NCBI RefSeq assembly: GCF_037893015.1
Contig: NC_133658.1
Coordinates: 426,961,890-427,025,889 of the forward strand
Reading direction: 5' to 3'
Length of the DNA: 64,000 bases
Source of the DNA: Macrotis lagotis
Taxonomy: Eukaryota; Chordata; Mammalia; Peramelemorphia; Peramelidae
This document shows positions 12,100 through 23,989 of this stretch, one piece after another. The notes below the pieces were generated by a model. It was not told where the DNA came from. It made no database searches and was given only the letters and a program-made list of their open reading frames with translations. The translations under genes and the position numbers were made by a program. The stretch's first letter is position 1; every line of letters begins with the position of its first letter.

Positions 12100-13320
12100 A
12101 TAGAATCATAGACTTGAGTTGAAATAAATATGAATAGTAATCTAATCCAACCCCCTCACTTTTGCATATCAAGAAACTGAAGACAAGGACATTTAGAATG
12201 ATTTGCCCAACAAAATGTGGCAAGTTTTCAAAGAAATGGGCATACCAAATCATCTTACTTGTCTCCTGAGGAACCTGTATGCTGGCCAAGAAGCAACAGT
12301 TAGAACTGAGCATGGAACAACTGATTGGCTTAACATTCAAAAGGAGTATGACAACTCTGTATATTGTCATCTTATCTATCTAACTTATATTCAGAGTACA
12401 TCATGTGAAACGCCAGGCTGGATAAATCAAAAACTGGAATTAAGTTCTGCTGGGAGAAATATCAACAATCTCAGCTATGCAGATGATACCCATCTGAAAG
12501 AAGAAAGTGAAGAGAGATTAAGAAGCCTCTTGATGAGGGTGAAAGAGGAGAGGATAAAAGCTGACTTGAAGTTTAACAACAACAGCAACAACAAAAACTA
12601 AGATCTTGGCAACTGATCTCATCACTTCCTGGCAAACAGAGGGAGAAGAAATGGAAGCAGTATCAGATTTTATATTCTTGGGCTCTAAGATCACTGCAGA
12701 TGGTAACTGCAGCCATGGAATTAAAAGATGCTTGGCTCCTTAGAAGGAAAGTTATGGAAAATCTGGAGAGTATACTAAAAAGCAGAGACATCACCTTGCT
12801 GACAAAAGTCCATATAGTCAAAAGTTATGGTTTTTCTAGGTGTGATGTATGGCTAAAATTTCTGTACCATAAAGAAAAGCACCACAAAATCAATACTTTC
12901 AAATTGTGATCCTGGAGAATGTTTTTTAACAGCTCTTAGAACAGTAAGGAGATCAAAATAGTCAAAGCTTAAAGAAATTAATCCAGGCTATTCACTAGAA
13001 GGCCAAATACTGAAGCTAAAGCTTAAATATTTTGGCCACAGTATGTGAAATTGGAATCCATTGGAAAAAACCCTGATGTTGGGGAAAGAATGGAGGCAAA
13101 AGGAAAAAGGGACAGCCGAGGATGAGATGGATAAATAGCCACATGGAAACTTGCACAGATTTCAAGAGTTGGATAGAAGAGCCTGGCATACTATGGCCTA
13201 TGGTGTCACAGACACAAATAAACAACTGAATCACAAAAAAATCATTTCAGAGTTACAGATTAGGTTTGAACTCAGATTATTTAATTTCAAATCTAGTGTT
13301 CCTTCCAAAATTTTGCCTCC
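12100..13320 (-). mobile_element. MIR-like SINE split by an RTE LINE
   Basis: 12107-12205 ('tagtaatctaatccaacccc', then 'cttttgcatatcaagaaact') and 13245-13320 ('gagttacagattaggtttga') are the two halves of one MIR-like repeat. The RTE fragment between them makes the gap. This gives a clear order: the MIR-like copy is older. Confidence 0.5.
12206..13238 (+). mobile_element. RTE-clade LINE fragment (BovB-like), 5' truncated
   Basis: The plus strand encodes the C-terminal half of an RTE-clade reverse transcriptase. The frame at 12203-12601 contains EMGIPNHLTCLLRNLYAGQEA, then GRNINNLSYADDTHLKEESE with the catalytic YADD box (tyrosine-alanine-aspartate-aspartate intact). Later pieces read RDITLLTKVHIVKS near 12786 and, at 13151, DRRAWHTMAYGVTD, the conserved RTE C-terminus that precedes the A-rich end. 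Frameshifts and stops break it after 12601. The family copies itself by target-primed reverse transcription and supplies the 3' tails borrowed by RTE-type SINEs in this window. BovB and marsupial RTE1 are close relatives; I cannot separate them by eye. Confidence 0.9.
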
Positions 13321-14165
13321 CATTCTCTCTATTGGGTATGTAGCAAAACTCAATTTAACTGGAAAAATGAAGGCAATCAAGATGCCTCTGCCTTTTCTTT
13401 GCTTCAGAAGGCAGTTGACTTAAGTGCAGGTGAAAAGACTGCTTAAGGAAGCCTAGGAAAACAAGAATGGAAATTTCCATTTTCTGTTAACTTAATAACC
13501 TCCATTGATTTTTTGTTGACTCACTGATTCTTGATCTTTAAAAAACAAATATAAAAGAAATCAAAATTCTCACTTCAAAGTGTTTGTTTTCTTCTCAGCC
13601 CTCCATGCTTGGTTGCGCCTCAGACACCTCTCTCAGCTTTTCAAGTTTCTCCACTTTATGTTCATCTTGACATTTACAATGTGTTCGTTTACTTCATTCT
13701 CATAGAGTCTTACTCTTTTATGCTAGAGTTAAAATAAATAGTCCCCAAAACTATGCATCATACTTTTCCTGCCACTTTTTCTTACTTGTTGACAGTAAAT
13801 TCCACAAAGTCTTTTTTTTAAAAAGAGAGTATTCCAACTGTGCACAGTCAGGAGGTCATGCAGAGAAGTGTCTTTCTATGTCCTCTTCTGACCTATTGAG
13901 TCACTTTCTCACATGGTGCCATGGTACCTGTAAACAACTTCCAGGACCTCTGGAAACTTCATTAATGTCCTCAGATCATTAGACTAGATACCTGGATGAA
14001 GGGATTTAGGTATCTAAGGTTGTGGAGGATATATCAGAAAACATAAGCAATTAGTTGGGCAACATCCACTCATCTATCTGGGCAAACTTTCAATGTGCCA
14101 GAAAACGGAGTTGAATTTTGGGGTTCAGAAATGTCAGCAATTCAATTTTTTTCACAAAATGAAGG
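13321..14165. other. Unassigned stretch
   Basis: About 850 bases without a recognisable repeat or gene. Base composition is less extreme than in neighbouring L1 sequence. Confidence 0.5.
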
Positions 14166-14330
14166 ATTTTATGCTGGCTAAGAATCTAGAAATTATTTAG
14201 TCCAACCCCATCATCTTACAGGTTTTAAATGACTAACTCAATGTCATATAGATTAAAAAGTGACAAAGCCAATTCCTGCCCCCATTTCACAACTTCAAAT
14301 TCAGTGCTTTTGGTCCATCATTATAATTCA
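14166..14330 (+). mobile_element. MIR-like SINE fragment
   Basis: 'agaaattatttagtccaacc', 'catcatcttacaggttttaa' and 'aaaaagtgacaaagccaatt' follow the MIR order, diverged. Confidence 0.5.
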
Positions 14331-14468
14331 ACATTTAAAGACTGTACTCTTGCATGTACAAGAAAAATACAACTAGAACTTTATCCAGAAAAGAAGCAGT
14401 GTATTTTCTAAGTATTGAAATGGCATATTCTATTCAATTTAACCAGTAAGTTTCTATTAAGCTGCACT

Positions 14469-14585
14469 AATAAATAAATAAATAAATGAACAAATAAACA
14501 AATAAATAAATAAACAGATAAGTAAATAGATAGATGGATGAATAAATGAATAAATAGATGGATAAAGATATATATATATATAAAT
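14469..14585. repeat. (AAAT)n/(GATA)n compound microsatellite
   Basis: Imperfect tetranucleotide runs: aaat units, then mixed gata/gatg/gaat units, ending in a TA run. It generates a spurious Ile/Leu/His-rich reading frame on the minus strand. Confidence 0.9.
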
Positions 14586-15394
14586 ATCTTCATTGCTCAA
14601 AACTCAATGCTAAATACTGAGGGTTTAAAAGAAACAAAATAAATGGCATCATTCCTGTCCTCATATATAATAGTGATGTAAATATTTAGAAACAACTACA
14701 GATACTAAAAGGCAAGATATAAGGCAGAATGTAATGGGACAAAGATTTTCTTGCAACATGCTTTTGGAAATTTGAGATTGGAGAGGTTACTTTTAACTGA
14801 GGGATCCTGGAAATTTTGAGAGAGGAGGTGGTCCAAAAAAAATGAAGTTTCCAATATTAGATCCTGTGACTTCTGATAAAGAAATCAGAAGTCCTTCTGA
14901 CAAAGGGTTCAGAAGATATTGTCAAATGTCCAAAGTCTGACTTTTTAAATTTATAGTCAAACCTATCTTTCCCTGACTTCAAGTAGAATGGAGTGTAGCA
15001 CAACAAGATTTACTCAGATATTCACACACAACTGAAGAGAACATAGAGGGAGCCATGGGATCTCTAGGTTCCTGGAATTGGAGCCATGCAAGAAAATTTT
15101 AACAAGTTTCCTGCTTACCATTTTTTTCACTGATCTTTGATTTCCTCATCTATCAAATGTAGGGAAGATAAGCAGTCTTATCAGTCTTTGGCCTCCTGCC
15201 AACGCAGATTGTAATACTTTAACTAAGTAGATGACTTGAAAATTCACAAAGTGATAGCAATCTCAGGAAGGAACTTTTTCAAATTTATCAGGGGGGTCCT
15301 TGGACATAGACATAAATTTCACCATCAGAACCATACTTAAACCTGTTTCTGCTTGACAGGCCATCTCAGGGCTTATTCTCTAACCTGGCCAATT
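14586..15394. other. Old interspersed repeat, class not assigned, plus unassigned DNA
   Basis: 14605-14830 resembles a mammal-wide repeat that reads '...cattcctgtcctcatat..., acaactacagatactaaaag', often found upstream of MIR/L2-type tails. The rest shows nothing I recognise. Confidence 0.3.
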
Positions 15395-15575
15395 ATAGAA
15401 CATTAGAATACAAAACATCAGAATTGGGAAAAAGCCTTAGAATGAAATCCTCTATTTATTCATAAGAGAAAATAGAATCATAGAGAAGTCAAGAAACTTT
15501 ACCAAAGAGTACATATAAGAAAGAGTAAAGTTGAGATGTGAATCTAAGTTTTCTCAGTCCAAACCCAGGGTTTTT
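15395..15575 (+). mobile_element. MIR-like SINE fragment
   Basis: 'aattgggaaaaagccttaga' followed by 'cataagagaaaatagaatca' and 'aagtcaagaaactttaccaa' keeps the MIR order at high divergence. Confidence 0.45.
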
Positions 15576-17290
15576 TGAGAAGTCAAAGAGAAAGGTCAGG
15601 TCTAAGGTGAGAGGTGATATTAGAGGTGGAACCAAGCTCAATATGAGAAATCTTCAAGTTACAAGAGAGGCATTTTGAAAAAGTTAGGTTCAGGTTTTAG
15701 CTACAAAGTCTCAGAGTTATATAATAGGCAAGAATTCAAACTAGGAAAAAAACCTAAGAAAAAACGAATTCAAACTAGGCAAAAAATGTAATAGTTAAGG
15801 AAATGCTTTACACTTTAGCCTTCTCTAACCTATTTCATATTTGCTCTTTTACTACTATCCTTTAGCTCCTCATTTTCTTTCAGACTCTGTCAGATGGGAA
15901 AATGAAAGAACTGGAAACCTCCCTATTTTTCATTCAACTTGAATGCCCGAATGGACTTCCACTGATCTGTCTCCATACGAAGGCCTCAATCCTTATGGAC
16001 CAGGATTGCTAATGCTGTTGACATTCTTTTACTCTAAGCCTCCAGCATCCAGGTGTTGCATGATTTCCAAATTTGCTTTAAGCCCCTGTTGGCTCTTCTC
16101 CTCAGCAAAAGAATGCTGAAAAACAAAAATACCAGATGATATTAATTTTTAGCGGCTGTGAGAGTGGCTATCCCTGACTCAGGTGGTGAGTAGCCAAATA
16201 CTTTTGAAAAAAACGTTGACATTATTTAAAGAAATCTTTATTCAGTGAATAGTGAGTATGTGTGTATTTGTGTGTACGTATGTATGTATGTGTGTATGGG
16301 TGTGTGCATGTCACTGACATCTGGAAAAGTTGGCTGATATCAAATTGAAGAATAGTCCCTAAGAGTGACATAATCTTATCCCCGTTTCCTTCTCCAAACC
16401 AACAATGATTCTCTCCTATAAAAATATACTTTTCCATTAGGTATAGGGAAGAGTTCATTAATTACTCATTCCATTAGACATAGGTTAAATGACTTACCTG
16501 TGGTCAGTCAGCTAGTGTTTGAAGCAGGTTTAATTTTTTCTAAATAAACACTTATGATTGACTCTGTCCTTATAGTTCCTTGGCTGCCTTTGTTTAATTA
16601 CTCATTCCATTGTTTACCTTTGAAAGGATTTCCTCCTTTCTTCCTCCCTTCCATCTACCACATCCTTGTATTGATAAAATTAATTCCAGGAGGATCATTA
16701 ACCAAATTGAACTATAGATTCTAAAGTCAACCCTTGGTTGATTCAGCTTTTCCCTATTGTCTTAAAGATACAGAAAGAATATCTGTCACCTGGCTTTGTT
16801 CCTTTGCAGACTTTCTTTTGATGATTAATTTTTCCTTCCATGAAATCAGTTTGTTACTTAACTCACTCACTTTTCATAGGCTCATAGAATCTAGTACTGG
16901 AATGGATTTAAAAGTCATGGAGTAAAAATTAATTATTTGATAGATTTAAAAAAAATGAGGCCTTGAGATGAAAAACATCTCAAAGATCACTGTGATTCAG
17001 TGTCCAAGTTTGTGTTCAATCTGATATTTTTACTTTAAATCTGATGCTCTTATTATTCCATTATCTTTTCTTGATACATAAGCTTATCCCTTTTCCTTAG
17101 CATTGATTACATGTTTAAGCAGGAAAAAGTACAAACTATTATCACAGCTTAATCTGGATATTAGAGGAAATGGTAGCTAATAGTCCCATAAATTACCTTT
17201 ATGCCACATTACTCCTTGTTTCCCAGAAAGCAGAAGTATGAACAGTGATCAGAAATTGAGAGAAGGAATATTTTTTCAACATTTTTAGTA
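15576..17290. other. Unassigned stretch with a GT-rich tract
   Basis: No gene seen. A degenerate (TG)n/(TATG)n tract lies at 16251-16312. Short MIR-like scraps are possible near 16480-16530 and 16880-17060. 15860-16130 is more complex in sequence than its surroundings and matches no repeat I know, so it is the best candidate here for unique or conserved noncoding DNA. Confidence 0.45.
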
Positions 17291-17294
17291 ATGT

Positions 17295-17460
17295 AAAGGT
17301 CTTTAAAACTAGAAAAGACAGTTGAGTTGGAAAGAATATTTATTAGACATTACTTTCTCCAACCTCCCCATTTTACAGATAAGGAAAATATAGATTAGAG
17401 AAGTCAAGGGGCTTGCTTAATGACAAATAGCAGATAGATGGCAGAGCTGGGACATTATTG
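17295..17460 (+). mobile_element. MIR-like SINE fragment
   Basis: 'ccaacctccccattttacag' followed by 'ataaggaaaatatagattag' and 'agaagtcaaggggcttgctt' is MIR-like. Confidence 0.6.
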
Positions 17461-17609
17461 GAGATTTGCAAGCAAAAAGGAGTGGCTATTTTTAAGCAAT
17501 ATTATAGACAAAAGTGTTCAGATTGGACAAGGCAAACTCTGAGTTCCTTTAGGATCTTATGATTTGGAGATTCTACAAAATGAAGCACTTAACAAAGAAT
17601 TCAAAGAGA

Positions 17610-17870
17610 TGGTTATAAAGCTGTCAAATGAACACTACCATCAACAAACCTGGGTTTGAATCCTGTCCTTTTCTACTTCTGTATTCTGGTTCTAGTTATA
17701 CCTTGGTTAAGCCAGTTTATTCAGTGGGTTTCAATTTCCTCATCTGCCAATTTAGAATAATTATAACTATTCAATTTAGTTCATGAGGTTGTGAAGATCA
17801 TATGAGTTCATGTCTATAAAGGTCATTGTAAAACAGTTCAGAAATGATAGCTTTGATTATTATCAAAACC
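17610..17870 (+). mobile_element. MIR/THER-like SINE
   Basis: In the opposite sense to the previous entry: 'aacctgggtttgaatcctgt' (B-box region), 'caatttcctcatctgccaat', 'ggttgtgaagatcatatgag', in the expected order for a long MIR-type SINE. Confidence 0.65.
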
Positions 17871-18389
17871 AAATGAAAAGACATTGAGAATTATATTTTT
17901 ACCCATCCTTGGAAATGAAAACTCTAATGTTAGATTGGGTCTTGAGGGTTGGAGTCAAGTACATAGGGAGTTTTGAAGATCTCTCAGAAGAAAAGGAGGT
18001 CATGGGGTCATCCCCTAATATATAGGGCAGCCTCATTCATAGAACTTGGTAGTGGGTTGCAGCAACATCTTACAGTCATCTTCTCCAAATAGCAGTCTCT
18101 ATGGAAGAACATAGAAGAACTTCCTACTGAACTGCCAGAGGACTCTATGATTGTTAATTTAGTGTGAGCAGTGACATTTGCATTGGGATCAGTGAGAGAA
18201 AAGCAAGTATGATGACCTTGTGGAGCTTCTTTCCAGGCCTGTACTGTACTTCAGCTGGGTACAACTAGTATCCATTTCTAATTGTGTCTTTCTTTATTCC
18301 TTTAAAGGGAAAGGAACAAATATTTTATTAAGCTGTCAGGGGCAGTTTAGGTAGTATAGTGAATAGAGCACCAATTCAGTGTGATTCCA

Positions 18390-18975
18390 TTTAATTCAAT
18401 ATTTTTTAAAAACCTTTTTTTTATTCAGAGTACATGGTCTCTATTCTAATAAGGATCACAGTCTAAGTGGGGCATGTAACATAAACAAATTACTTTAGTT
18501 CACTTGATAAACATTTCTTAAATTTCCCAATAAACAAGGTTCAAAAATATGAACTTTTCAAAAGACATTCAAACTACAAATGACTGCAGGAAACTATTAA
18601 TCATCAATAGTGAGGGAAATATAAATAGTAAATTAAAATAGCTCTGAAACTTTATTTCATTATATGAAAGCTTGCAACAATAAAAAATGCTTGGGAATGA
18701 AGGAGCTATGGGAATATATGTACATATTGTTACATTGTGATCTGGGAAGCATCCCAGCTTTTCTGGGTTTAAATTTGAAATTGTGCAAGAAAAGAGGCTA
18801 TACAGTCCATACCCTTTGATCTAGTGATCCCACTAATGAGCAAATGTATTCAAAGTCAGAATACAAGGTTTAATATAAAATACAAAAAAATAATAGTACA
18901 ATTTGTGGTAACAAAGAATGGGAAAACCAATCAATCAGGAGGAATTTATTAGGTATTATATTCTAAACATTAGAG
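18390..18975 (+). mobile_element. Old L1 3' fragment
   Basis: End of ORF2 and start of 3' UTR: 'tatgaacttttcaaaagaca' corresponds to the MNRQFSNEE segment, 'tccataccctttgatctagt' to the PFDPAI segment, and 'tttgtggtaacaaagaatgg' to the conserved segment after it. Strongly decayed. Confidence 0.65.
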
Positions 18976-20305
18976 ATAGAAATAAGAAAGGGAATTATTT
19001 CCTGCCTACAGAGTAATAAAAGGAGATGACATATTTATGTGAGGGTTGAGGGTCCATTACTCATTGCATTCCACTTAAAAGCAATTATCTTTGTCAGGTG
19101 AGAGCAGTTTTTTGATTAAATCAATCAAAACTAGATGTAAGTGTGAACAAGGTCTGACGACTTCTCTGAATCAATTAAAGACATTTCATCTAGGAGAGAA
19201 CTCAAGTCCAATTAGATGAACATCTTGGTCATATCCTCTAGGGCTTGTGTAAAATCCATAGTTAGTCCAGCACCCAATAGATATGAGTTTCTGAAGGAAG
19301 AAAAGAGAGAGCGAGACTTCATTGAGAAAGAATTGTTTGGAAGTGAGATTCTTGCAAGCAGTAGAGAACTGGAAAATTTGAACTTTTTAATATGGCTCTC
19401 ATTGTGTCTTCATTCAGAGTCGAGGAGAAACTAGTTAAGCAAAGGAAAAAGCTAGTTGAAAATCTTGACCACATTTCTTCATTCTTCCCTAGACTGTAGG
19501 GCTGCCTCATCCTCACTGGTCTTTCTCTACCCATGCCATAGAAATCTGTCCATCCTGGAAGCTCATTCCACCTCTGCATTATTTTTCACATAGGAATTAC
19601 TCTCTATCCCTGGGGCCTTACATTCTTATTGGCTGGTTCCTCCAAGAATCTCCAATTTAAGGAGGGGGACTGTGCCAAATATTTCTTCATCTCCCTAGTT
19701 ACAGTTCTGACTCATCTCCCCATTACTTTCTCTTCCATGCCCTAATTCTATCCCACCCCTAACTTTTCAGTTCCCTTTTATGTGTTCACTTCAATTTAAA
19801 TTCTTTGAGTTCAAGAACTTTCTTTCTACTTCTAGTTGTATTACCCATACCTCACACAGTATCTTGTACCTAGTAAGCAATTAATAAGTGATTGTTGATT
19901 GAATAAGAATATCTTGAGGACTTCAACAAAATGACTCAGAATAATATACCATTTGCCACATGTGGCCTAAGCAATAAACACGTATCCTGGTCTCTATATA
20001 TTGATAGAAATATTTCAAAATTTTTGGGGGAGGGGATATTATATACTATGCTTTCTTATTCCTAGCTTAGCAAATTCTCTTTTTAAAAGTTAATTGTTTA
20101 GTTAGCTAACCGATATCACTAATAATGAATGAAGAGAAACATACTGGTGAAAGCTTGTAAGTGATAATATTAGGACAACTCCATGCTTCAATCCTCAAAA
20201 CTACTCCAAGATCCCAGAAGGTACATAATAATGGCACTATGGGCCTCCAAATCATTATTGTAAGTGAAAGCTGAAATAGTGACTTCAGATTCATTCTTTT
20301 TTCTT
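18976..20305. other. Unassigned, with an L2-like tail at about 19770-19910
   Basis: No gene recognised; the two ORFs at 19216-19579 overlap on opposite strands and match nothing. 19770-19910 has 'tctttgagttcaagaacttt' and 'cctagtaagcaattaataag' then 'gattgttgattgaataag', which is the form of an L2-type 3' end. Confidence 0.4.
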
Positions 20306-20570
20306 TCTTGTTCTTTAAATCATCTCTGATTCTTCATGATGCCATTTGGAGTTCTTTTGGCAGATACTGGAATGCTTTGCAATTTCCTTTTCCTTTGCCA
20401 TTTCCATATTTTAAAAATCAGGGAATTGAAGCAAACAGGGTTAAGTGACTTGTCCAGGGTCATGTATCTAGTAAGTATCTGAGGCCATATTTTAACTAAG
20501 GAAGATAAGGTTTCCTGATTTCAAGCCTGGAGCTCTATCCACTGAGCCACCTAGCTTTTATCTCACCTCA
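20306..20570 (-). mobile_element. Marsupial tRNA/RTE-type SINE, antisense
   Basis: From left to right on the plus strand: RTE-like tail ('gatgccatttggagttcttt'), 'ggcagatactggaatgcttt', 'gttaagtgacttgtccaggg', and the complement of the head 'ctctatccactgagccacct'. A nearly complete copy. Confidence 0.85.
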
Positions 20571-20574
20571 GATT

Positions 20575-21430
20575 ATGTAGCACATATCTGAGCATAATGA
20601 ATCAAGGCTGGTTATGAAAGTAAAGACATTAGCTGGGGAAATGTAGGTCTGATTGGCAAAGACAACATCTAGAAAGTGCACTTATGCTGAGTCTTAATGG
20701 AAACAAGGAATTTCAAGAGATGGTAATGAGGAAGGAGTACGTTTCAAACATGGGAAACAGCCAAAACAATGTTACAGATAAGGAAGATGGATTACAAGAA
20801 CAACTAAAAGGAAGAGAGTAGTACATAAAACTGGAAAAGTAGGAAAAGTCAGATTATGAAAATACCTAAATACAAAAGAGAGGAAGTTTATGTGTAGTTC
20901 TAGAAGTAATTGGAGTCTTTGAAGTTTGTTGAGCAAGGGCATGGAATGTGGATTGAAGAAGGTTAAACAAAAAGACAAATTAAGAGACTATAGAATCTAA
21001 AGAAAGACAATGAAGTCTGTTTTGGACATGTTGAATTAAGATGCCTACATTTAGGATATTCAGTTGGAAAGGTCCATTGGACAATCAATATTTCAGAAAT
21101 GGCAATCAGTAGGGAAACTAGGTTTTGCTATGTAGATCTGGAAATCATGTATTTAGGGATAGACATTGAACCCATGGAAACTGGTGTGATTAGTAGGTGA
21201 GAATATGTGGAGAGAGAGAAAAAGTAGAGGGACTAGGAGAAATTCTCAGAGGACACTCACAATTAACGTACATGACATGACTAGTTGGGCAGAAGGAAAA
21301 CAAGGAGAAAACAAAGTCAAAGGAATGAAAACAAGAGAATAAAATATAAATTATCTCAGTGGAAAATGAGTTGGTATGGAAAATAGAGATCATTTAATTA
21401 GAGATCATATTAGTCTACAAGGATGGATAA
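20575..21430 (+). repeat. Mammal-wide interspersed repeat, class not assigned
   Basis: The run '...ttgagcaagggcatggaatg' at about 20930, 'ttttggacatgttgaattaa' at about 21020 and 'gcctacatttaggatattca' at about 21040, followed by 'ggaaaggtccattggacaat', is a series I recognise from many mammals as one old repeat. I cannot name its class with confidence. No protein is visible. A related scrap may occur at 25320-25480. Confidence 0.45.
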
Positions 21431-21705
21431 TACCATCTATAGAGAAGAAGCAGTGGAGTTTAAATGCAAGCAAAGTAATCTTCCATTTTAAAAAGTTGTC
21501 TTAGGTATTTTGTTTTTTTTTATTTCTGGGTTTTTCCTTCTTCATTTTGATTCTTCTTTACAACATGATTAATATGGCTCTATGAAGAGAGTACAGATAG
21601 GAAGAAAAATGTAAAACTCAAAACCTTCCAAAAAAGATTATTGACAACTACCATTTCATGTAGTTGGAAAAAATAAAGAAATAAAATATATTTTTAAAAG
21701 AATTA

Positions 21706-21880
21706 TGTAGGGGCAGCTTGGTGGTGCAGTGGATAGAGCACTGGCCCTGGAGTCAGTAGGAACTGAGTTCAAATCCAGCCTCAGATACTTAATAATTGCC
21801 TAGCTATGCGACCGATCTTGAGCAAGTCACTTAACCTCATTGCTTTAAATAAATAAAATTTTTAAAAAATGAATAATGGG
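21706..21880 (+). mobile_element. Marsupial short SINE
   Basis: Starts 'ggggcagcttggtggtgcag', carries 'ttcaaatccagcctcagata' and 'gagcaagtcacttaacctca', and ends in an A-rich tail. Little diverged, thus fairly young. Confidence 0.9.
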
Positions 21881-22170
21881 TCTACCTGAAAATCATGAAC
21901 AAAATAAAAAATCAAAAAGAACTCCTAGCTCAAAAAATTATAAAGGAAAATTTCCAAGATATCTAAGAACCAGAATAAAAGTGGAAATTGAAAGACTCCA
22001 TATATCATCTCCCGAAAGTGATACCAAGTGATACCAATTCAATGAGAAAATACACTAGTATAGTCACTAGCTTCTTGAGTTCAGTTCTTCCTAGGAGGAA
22101 TCATTATTCAGATTCAGGAAAGCAAGGGTGGAAATAAAAAAAATTATTTAAAAGGTTACAAGACATAGGA

Positions 22171-22172
<2 letters not shown>

Positions 22173-22219
<47 letters not shown>
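22173..22219. repeat. (GA)n microsatellite
   Basis: About 47 bases of pure GA/AG repeat within old L1 sequence. The minus strand yields a spurious Leu-Ser repeat. Confidence 0.95.
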
Positions 22220-22223
<4 letters not shown>

Positions 22224-22734
22224 AATAGCCAAGTAGTGTTGGCTAGGTCATGGTCAGATGCTGTGGCCCTGAGCTGGAGTCCAACCCAGGTTTTTATGTC
22301 TTGCCTCTCATCTAGAGGGCAAAAGGTGAACTCTCTTTCTCTTACTGGCCCCAAAATTAGTAGAGGGTAAAACCTATTAAGATCAGGATACAAATTTTAC
22401 TTTAAATAATGAATCAGTGGTAATGGGGATCTCCATCCAATTTGAGCATATTGCAAATTGTTTCCATTACCATCATAATTCTCTACTTTTAGTCAGTTTA
22501 CATCTCAAGAGTAGATGGTAATCAATTTACATCTCCACCCAATTTCTACACTCACAATTCTCTTCATCTTTCCTCTGCATCACAAGCATCCAGGGGAAAA
22601 AAAGATGATTCAAGTACTATGGCGTGATAGGATCACACTGGATTTAGCAGCTATCTCAATAAAGGATAAATAGGTTTGAATATGCTATGCCAAAAGGCAA
22701 AGAAAATAAGATTACAACCAAGAATTGCCTTTTC

Positions 22735-22881
22735 TGGGGGGCAGCTAGGTGGTGCAGTAGATAGAGCCCCAGCTCTGGAGTCAGGATAGCCCAAGTTTAA
22801 ATCCAGCCTCAGACACTTAATACTTACTTAGCTCTATGATGTTGGGCAAGGCACTTAACCCCATTTCCTTGCAAAAAAAAA
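22735..22881 (+). mobile_element. Marsupial short SINE with target-site duplication
   Basis: Starts 'ggggggcagctaggtggtgc', ends in a poly(A). Flanked by 'aagaattgccttttc' at 22720-22734 and 'aagaatttccctttc' at 22882-22896, a 15-base target-site duplication with two differences. Inserted in the L1 ORF1 remains. Confidence 0.9.
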
Positions 22882-22939
22882 AAGAATTTCCCTTTCAGCA
22901 AAATGGAAACAGAGTCCCACTTTTAATAATATATGTAAC

Positions 22940-23092
22940 TAGGCGGCTAGGTGATGTAGTGGATAGAGTACAGGCCCTGGAGTCAGGAGTACCCAAGTTC
23001 AAATCAGGCCTCAGACACTTAATAATAATTACCTATCTGTGTGGCCTTGGGCAAGTCACTTAACCCCTTTGCCTTGCAAAAAGCTAAAAAAA
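22940..23092 (+). mobile_element. Marsupial short SINE with target-site duplication
   Basis: Head 'taggcggctaggtgatgtag', B-box region 'gttcaaatcaggcctcagac', end 'gcaaaaagctaaaaaaaa'. Flanked by 'aataatatatgtaac' at 22925-22939 and 'aataatgtatgtaac' at 23093-23107. Lies only 58 bases after the previous SINE, in the same orientation, but has its own duplication. Confidence 0.9.
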
Positions 23093-23339
23093 AATAATGT
23101 ATGTAACCTTTAAGACCTTTTCATCATTAGGGAAATTAGAAAGAGTCTACTTAGAGGACATGGATAAGTATTATGGGGGAGGGTATCTCAAAAGAAGAAT
23201 GGAAAGAGAAAAGAGTGGCACTGAAGGTAGTAAGGAGAAAAATAGGGAAAATTATCTCATGAAAAGAAGTTCACAAGAAAGAATTTCTAAAATTGGGGGA
23301 AATGTATTTGGGGGAGCACTTGCTACCTGAACCTCCCTC

Positions 23340-23425
23340 TCATCTAAACTGTTTCTAAGAGGGAAGGAGAGAGTGACAGAGACAGAGACAAAGTCAGAGA
23401 GAGACAAAGAGACAGAAAGAGGGTG
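23340..23425. repeat. GA-rich low-complexity tract
   Basis: Purine-rich run of gaga/gacaga units, imperfect. Confidence 0.8.
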
Positions 23426-23989
23426 GGGTAAAGAAATTCACCTTATCTAACAGGGAAATACAAGATGAAGAGCCTAAGGGAAAGAAATGAAGGTAAGAGG
23501 AAAGGCAGTTTAAGGGACACAGTGGTCAAAAGCAGAACACTTGAGGAATGCCTAGGTTAAAAAAAAAGAGAAAGATACATATAAGAGAAAGATCAGGGAA
23601 ATGGAGATCTGGTTCCATATCTCTGAATGTGAATGGAATGAATATAAAATGAAATGAATATAAAACAGAAGAGAACAGAATGGATTAGAAACCATGATCC
23701 AACAATTTGATGTTTACAATAGAAATTCCTGAAACAGATAGCTATATAGAGTTAAAATAAAGGGCTGGAGTAGAATCTATTATATGCAAGTCAGTTGAAA
23801 TTTAAAAAAGACAGAATATTTACCATGATCTCAGATAAAGAACAAACAAAATAAACCTAATTAAAAGAGATAATCAGGGAAACTATATTTTGCTAAAATG
23901 ATACCATATACAATGATTTAATATTAATTCTGAACATACATGCACCAAATATCAGAGCATCCAATTTTTGAAGAAAAAGTTAGATTATT

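Noticed and set aside
22148-22393. Leu-Ser repeat protein
   Set aside because: Product of the (GA)n microsatellite read on the minus strand.
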